Shown here piece after piece: positions 61,201 through 64,000 of a stretch of 64,000 nt of DNA (its first letter is position 1; each line of letters begins with the position of its first letter). Under the pieces are notes generated by a model. It was not told where the DNA came from. It saw only the letters and a program-made list of their open reading frames with translations, and made no database searches. The position numbers and the translations under genes are program-made. Where the stretch lies: the NCBI GenBank assembly GCA_903843225.1, contig CAIMOX010000007.1, positions 1-64,000 on the forward strand, read 5' to 3'. The DNA is from an uncultured Actinomycetes bacterium. GTDB lineage: Bacteria > Actinomycetota > Actinomycetes > Nanopelagicales > Nanopelagicaceae.

Positions 61201-61396
61201 GTGAACTCGGATCGGCACCAGCGTGAACCCGTGCGAGCACTGTCTCGATGAGGGTGGTGGTTTTTCCAGTCCCAGGTCCGCCGTAGATGGCGACCCTTCC
61301 GAGCGTGGTAGCGACGCTTGATTGAAGTGAATCAAGCTCAAAGAAACGGGTCAGCAGAGGGCGGCGGAGTAGCTGAAGTTTGCGCCCGGCTTTCAT
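58244..61396 (-). CDS. adnA: Helicase-nuclease subunit AdnA
   Basis: The 1050-residue partner has Walker A GGPGTGKTTTLIE, but motif II reads IDEFHESDPAQRELL instead of DEYQDT, in line with the degenerate motor of known AdnA. The helicase-like part covers about 1-740. The nuclease domain shows GQVDRIEADATGAQIHIVDLKTGKS, and the end carries a cysteine cluster (CSTCQVAGLCPIQSNGR) with the first Cys probably further upstream, as in Fe-S nucleases. A TAGATA hexamer is six bases before the ATG. Confidence 0.9.
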   Translation of the reverse strand: MKAGRKLQLLRRPLLTRFFELDSLQSSVATTLGRVAIYGGPGTGKTTTLIETVLARVHAGADPSSLLILTYSRERASDLRDAIALGAGSTSFEALARTFHSLAFSILNEKLRPEDPSYVLVSGAEQDAFIKDLLQNDLAPIDWHPDLRDAQKSRGFIREVRDLISRATELNLTPKDLQKLGEELGEKYWDGAAKFWASYYQSMQLRNLTVSDSQIRIDPSSVIVEAIDRLKSDPDLLATYRARFTTIAIDEFHESDPAQRELLRLIAPHDVLLFADPDSAVGRFRGADPDGLVAWMDEFTTTKIALSRVYRSAPTIANLGVATASHFRSRNPARARTTVDLDIPDYGVKLAKLRNPTEAANYIAFMLRKAHLEDGIAWSEMAILVRTPGHHVSALQRACALNGIPLSIDSQAAALAQNPAVRPILDIAQLIIKPELLITSHWPKIEELLLSEFGGADAIELRQIRLALSKARKEGDDRSTTQMMLDAITDPIADVEDHQIAPLVRLRTLIRAGSKVRGETSELLWAIWSNAKNYRGESIPGSWRERALAGGSRGAAADRDLDSVIQLFEAARRFSERTTHSTPQLFIDQMMDERILGDAISSRAQREDVVTLTTVHGAKGLEWSLVALAGLQEGSWPNLAERGSLLGSERLVEAIRTGFTARDQIAATAGFALVEDERRLLHVALTRAKSGLILTASQEEDSYPSRYFEELYEAVHGNSADEMEFTQPPRALTQQALVASLRRDLLSPTSEESEREFAASLLRTLADAGVRSADPTQWLGTRELSVDLPLIPDGADVNISPSSLQNFVDCGLKWFLEKSGAKDGDSTAQLLGVAIHALAALVMKEPDLTAERAIESLTDAWGIVDQNVGWYKSAQRESASEMLRRFFRWNAANDRILLGVERDFLIKVGRAVIRGQVDRIEADATGAQIHIVDLKTGKSVSTKVETEQHRQLKAYQLAVIMDGFTLPGKEPLTDITSTGGAELLFLAKETEKLASLPQAPIDRAEVEADIASIAEGMAAATFTARANKRCSTCQVAGLCPIQSNGRSVIE

Positions 61397-61408
61397 AACC
61401 CCTATCTA
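61397..61408 (-). promoter_or_regulatory. Possible leaderless promoter of adnAB
   Basis: Minus-strand TAGATA (61403-61408), six bases, ATG. Confidence 0.35.
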
Positions 61409-61415
61409 AGCGAAT

Positions 61416-61441
61416 GGGGCTGACACAGTTGTGTTAGCCCC
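61416..61441 (-). terminator. Hairpin between typA and adnA
   Basis: GGGGCTGACACA (61416-61427) pairs with 61430-61441 over 12 positions (one G-T) around a two-base loop. No T run follows in either direction, so it may act as a Rho-independent terminator without a tail, common in actinobacteria, to end typA. Confidence 0.55.
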
Positions 61442-61469
61442 ACCCAGATCCTGCGGATAATTCTTCGGC

Positions 61470-63383
61470 CTACTTATCAGCGCCTTCATTTTGACGCTTG
61501 GTACGAGAAGTCGCGCGACCGCGCTCATTCTGATCCAAGATCACCTTACGGACGCGAACATGCTTTGGCGTGACTTCTACGCACTCATCTTCGCGACAGA
61601 ACTCAAGCGCCTGCTCCATATTCATGAGGCGTGGCGGAATGATCCGCTCAGCATCATCGGCACCGGATGAACGCATATTGGTCAGCTTCTTTTCGCGGAC
61701 AATATTGACATCCATATCTTCGGTACGAGAGTTCTCGCCGACGACCATACCTTCATAGACCTCGGTTCCAACTTCAAGGAAGATTGCGCCGCGCTCTTGG
61801 ATACCACCGACTGCATAGGCAGTGATGATTCCGCGACGATCTGCAACGAGTGAGCCGCTTAGACGAGTGCGAATCTCACCGTTCCAGTTCTCGTAACCAT
61901 CAAAGACGTGGTGGAGGAGACCGGTTCCGCGGGTTTCGGTGAGGAACTCAGTTCGGAATCCGATAAGTCCACGTGATGGAACCTTGTAATCCATACGGAT
62001 CCAACCAGTGCCGTGGTTAACCATCTGCTCCATGCGACCCTTACGAAGTGCCATGAGCTGTGTTACAACTCCAAGGAACTCATCCGGAATATCAATCGTC
62101 AAACGTTCCATCGGTTCTTGTAACTTGCCATCAACGGTCTTCACAACCACTTGTGGCTTACCAACGGTAAGTTCGAAACCTTCACGGCGCATGATTTCAA
62201 CAAGTACTGCGAGCTGGAGCTCACCGCGACCTTGCACTTCCCAGGTATCTGGGCGATCAGTATTTACAACGCGAAGTGAGACGTTACCGATCAACTCTGC
62301 ATCGAGGCGGTTCTTGACCTGGCGGGCAGTAAGAAGCTTTCCCTCTTGTCCGGCGATAGGTGAGGTATTAATACCGATTGTCATCGAGATCGATGGTTCA
62401 TCAACGATGATTGGTGGGAGTGCGTATGGACGCTCGAGATCAGCGAGGGTTTCGCCGAGTGTGATCGTTTCGATGCCAGCAATAGCGACGATATCGCCAG
62501 GTCCAGCTTCTAGAGCTGAAACGCGCTCAAGTCCATTGGTGATGAGGAGCTCAGAGATCTTTACCCGCTCACTTGTTCCATCGGACTTCATCCACATGAC
62601 GTTCTCGCCCTTTTTGATGACGCCTTCGCGGATACGACAGAGTGCAAGACGACCAAGGTATGGCGATGAGTCAAGGTTTGTGACGTGTGCTTGTAGTGGT
62701 GCATTCTCATGATAAACCGGAGCTGGGATTGTATTGAAGATGACTTCAAAGAGTGAATCCAAGTTCTCGAGATCTGGCATGACGCCATTCTCTGGACGAT
62801 TCAGTGATGAGCGACCAGCCTTTGCAGATGCATAGACGATCGGGAATTCAATCTGCTCTTCCGTTGCATCGAGATCTAAGAAGAGACCGTAGGCCTCATC
62901 GACAACTTCTGGGATTCGTGAATCGGGACGGTCAACCTTGTTGATGACCAAGATGACAGGAAGATTCTTGCTAAGCGCCTTACGAAGTACGAAACGTGTC
63001 TGAGGTAGTGGGCCTTCAGATGCATCGACGAGCAAGATCACGCCATCGACCATTTCAAGTCCGCGTTCAACTTCGCCACCGAAGTCGGCGTGGCCTGGTG
63101 TATCAATGATGTTTACAGTCTGTGCACCACGACGGATCGAGGTGTTCTTGGCAAGGATGGTAATTCCCTTTTCGCGTTCAAGATCCATTGAGTCCATGAC
63201 GCGGTCGCGGTTCTCGCCCTCTTTCTGGTGCTCAGAGAAGGCGCCAGATTGGGTCAACATCGCATCAACGAGTGTTGTCTTTCCATGGTCAACGTGGGCA
63301 ATAATCGCCACATTTCGGAGGTCATCGCGCTTCTTGAGTTCGCCAGTAATAAATGGGCTCTTCTCATATTTGATCTTAGACAT
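61470..63383 (-). CDS. typA: Translational GTPase TypA/BipA
   Basis: TypA is a ribosome-binding GTPase of the EF-G group needed for 50S assembly and stress adaptation. G1 AHVDHGKTTLVDAML, G2 region EREKGITILAKN, G3 DTPGHADFGGEVER and G4 NKVDRPDS are present, and the C-terminal RSSGADDAERIIPP and AL-E-F-DECVEVTP stretches are family specific. 637 residues. The start overlaps the end of ychF by 8 bp. Confidence 0.96.
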   Translation of the reverse strand: MSKIKYEKSPFITGELKKRDDLRNVAIIAHVDHGKTTLVDAMLTQSGAFSEHQKEGENRDRVMDSMDLEREKGITILAKNTSIRRGAQTVNIIDTPGHADFGGEVERGLEMVDGVILLVDASEGPLPQTRFVLRKALSKNLPVILVINKVDRPDSRIPEVVDEAYGLFLDLDATEEQIEFPIVYASAKAGRSSLNRPENGVMPDLENLDSLFEVIFNTIPAPVYHENAPLQAHVTNLDSSPYLGRLALCRIREGVIKKGENVMWMKSDGTSERVKISELLITNGLERVSALEAGPGDIVAIAGIETITLGETLADLERPYALPPIIVDEPSISMTIGINTSPIAGQEGKLLTARQVKNRLDAELIGNVSLRVVNTDRPDTWEVQGRGELQLAVLVEIMRREGFELTVGKPQVVVKTVDGKLQEPMERLTIDIPDEFLGVVTQLMALRKGRMEQMVNHGTGWIRMDYKVPSRGLIGFRTEFLTETRGTGLLHHVFDGYENWNGEIRTRLSGSLVADRRGIITAYAVGGIQERGAIFLEVGTEVYEGMVVGENSRTEDMDVNIVREKKLTNMRSSGADDAERIIPPRLMNMEQALEFCREDECVEVTPKHVRVRKVILDQNERGRATSRTKRQNEGADK

Positions 63384-64000
63384 TGAACCTAAATTCCACT
63401 ACATCACCATCGGCCATTACATACTCTTTACCTTCCATGCGGACTTTTCCGCGAGCACGGGCCTCTGTCATTGAACCTGCTTCTATCAAATCATCAAATG
63501 CCACAATTTCAGCCTTGATGAAACCTTTTTGGAAATCGGTATGAATCACACCTGCCGCAACGGGAGCGGTATCTCCTTTATGAATCGTCCACGCGCGCGC
63601 CTCTTTCGGGCCAGCGGTGAGATATGTCTGAAGTCCGAGAGTTTCAAAGCCGACACGTGCAAGTGTTGCAAGGCCAGGCTCTTCCATTCCGATCTCTTTC
63701 AAAAGTTCGAGCGCATCTGCATCATCGAGTTCAGCAAGTTCTGCTTCGGTCTTCGCATCAAGGAAGATTGCTTCAGCCGGCGCAACGAGCGCCTGCAACT
63801 TTGCACGCAGCGCCTGATCATTGAGTTCGGAGGCATCAACGTTAAAGACATAGAGGAATGGCTTCGTTGTCATCAACTGGAGTTCGGCAATCGCAGCGAG
63901 ATCTACCTTCGATCCGATGAGGAGCTTTCCTTCATTGAGAATAACTTGGGCTTGCTTCACTGCTTCAACGACAGCGGCCTTCTCTTTCTGAACACGCGCC
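63376..64000 (-). CDS. ychF: Redox-regulated ATPase YchF, 3' part
   Basis: The window edge cuts this gene: about 207 C-terminal residues are visible. They include the end of the G domain (TTKPFLYVFNVD, the NxxE-type region), a helical arm, and the TGS domain (LQTYLTAGPKEARAWTIHKGDTAPVAAGVIHTDFQKGF) ending in VEFRFNV, the invariant YchF C-terminus. YchF binds ATP and the ribosome and dampens the oxidative stress response. The N-terminal part lies beyond base 64000. Confidence 0.94.
   Translation of the reverse strand, partial: ARVQKEKAAVVEAVKQAQVILNEGKLLIGSKVDLAAIAELQLMTTKPFLYVFNVDASELNDQALRAKLQALVAPAEAIFLDAKTEAELAELDDADALELLKEIGMEEPGLATLARVGFETLGLQTYLTAGPKEARAWTIHKGDTAPVAAGVIHTDFQKGFIKAEIVAFDDLIEAGSMTEARARGKVRMEGKEYVMADGDVVEFRFNV

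Overview
The window comes from a streamlined actinobacterium (Actinomycetota). WhiB1, WhiB7, a SigR-RsrA pair, the fused 2-oxoglutarate enzyme Kgd, the AdnAB helicase-nuclease, a UPF0182 membrane protein, nickel superoxide dismutase and a DUF5679 zinc ribbon together point there and nowhere else. Base composition looks intermediate by eye, intergenic gaps are short and many genes overlap by 4 bp. This would fit a small free-living aquatic lineage, but the order cannot be fixed from the sequence alone.

Layout. 1-8300: smpB, ftsX, ftsE and prfB, then a Tad (Flp-type) pilus operon read leftwards (tadA, tadB, tadC, a pilin-like protein, two TadE-like pseudopilins, a TadG-like protein). 8400-13100: a lipoprotein, a permease-YHS fusion, a glycosyltransferase-like protein, a short ribosome hibernation factor and a secreted Lys/Ala-rich basic protein. 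13200-22200: surface-glycan locus with a two-gene ABC exporter, glycosyltransferases and four enzymes that together match synthesis of UDP-2,3-diacetamido-2,3-dideoxy-glucuronate. 22200-28000: a sulfur/PLP operon (msrA, terC, a MalY-like enzyme, a MetB-like enzyme), tRNA-Arg, whiB1, argG. 28000-34400: secreted Cys-motif protein, degenerate GGDEF protein, kgd, then sodX and sodN. 34400-39800: thioesterase, rsrA-sigR, then aroA, rsgA, hisN. 39800-43200: pgl-gnd-zwf (oxidative pentose phosphate) and initiator tRNA. 43200-61400: a block whose order I recall being conserved in mycobacteria (UPF0182, DUF2342, YgjP-like peptidase, ThiF-like protein, whiB7, uvrD2, nudC, adnB, adnA). 61470-64000: typA and the 3' part of ychF.

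Most window genes are housekeeping, and I found no new defence or mobile system. The most informative signals are regulatory and structural. First, more than twenty genes share a TAGAMT-like -10 hexamer ending 6-8 nt before the start codon, so leaderless mRNAs seem to be the rule for the first genes of operons. Second, whiB7 has a full attenuator cassette: an AT-rich box and promoter, a leaderless 66-codon upstream ORF, a hairpin on its stop codon, and an intrinsic terminator before whiB7. Third, sigR has a GGAAT-N18-GTT promoter of its own class. Fourth, several fresh tandem repeats lie at or just after gene ends, one of them copying the last codons of prfB and another giving a pilin-like protein eleven identical ELDA units.
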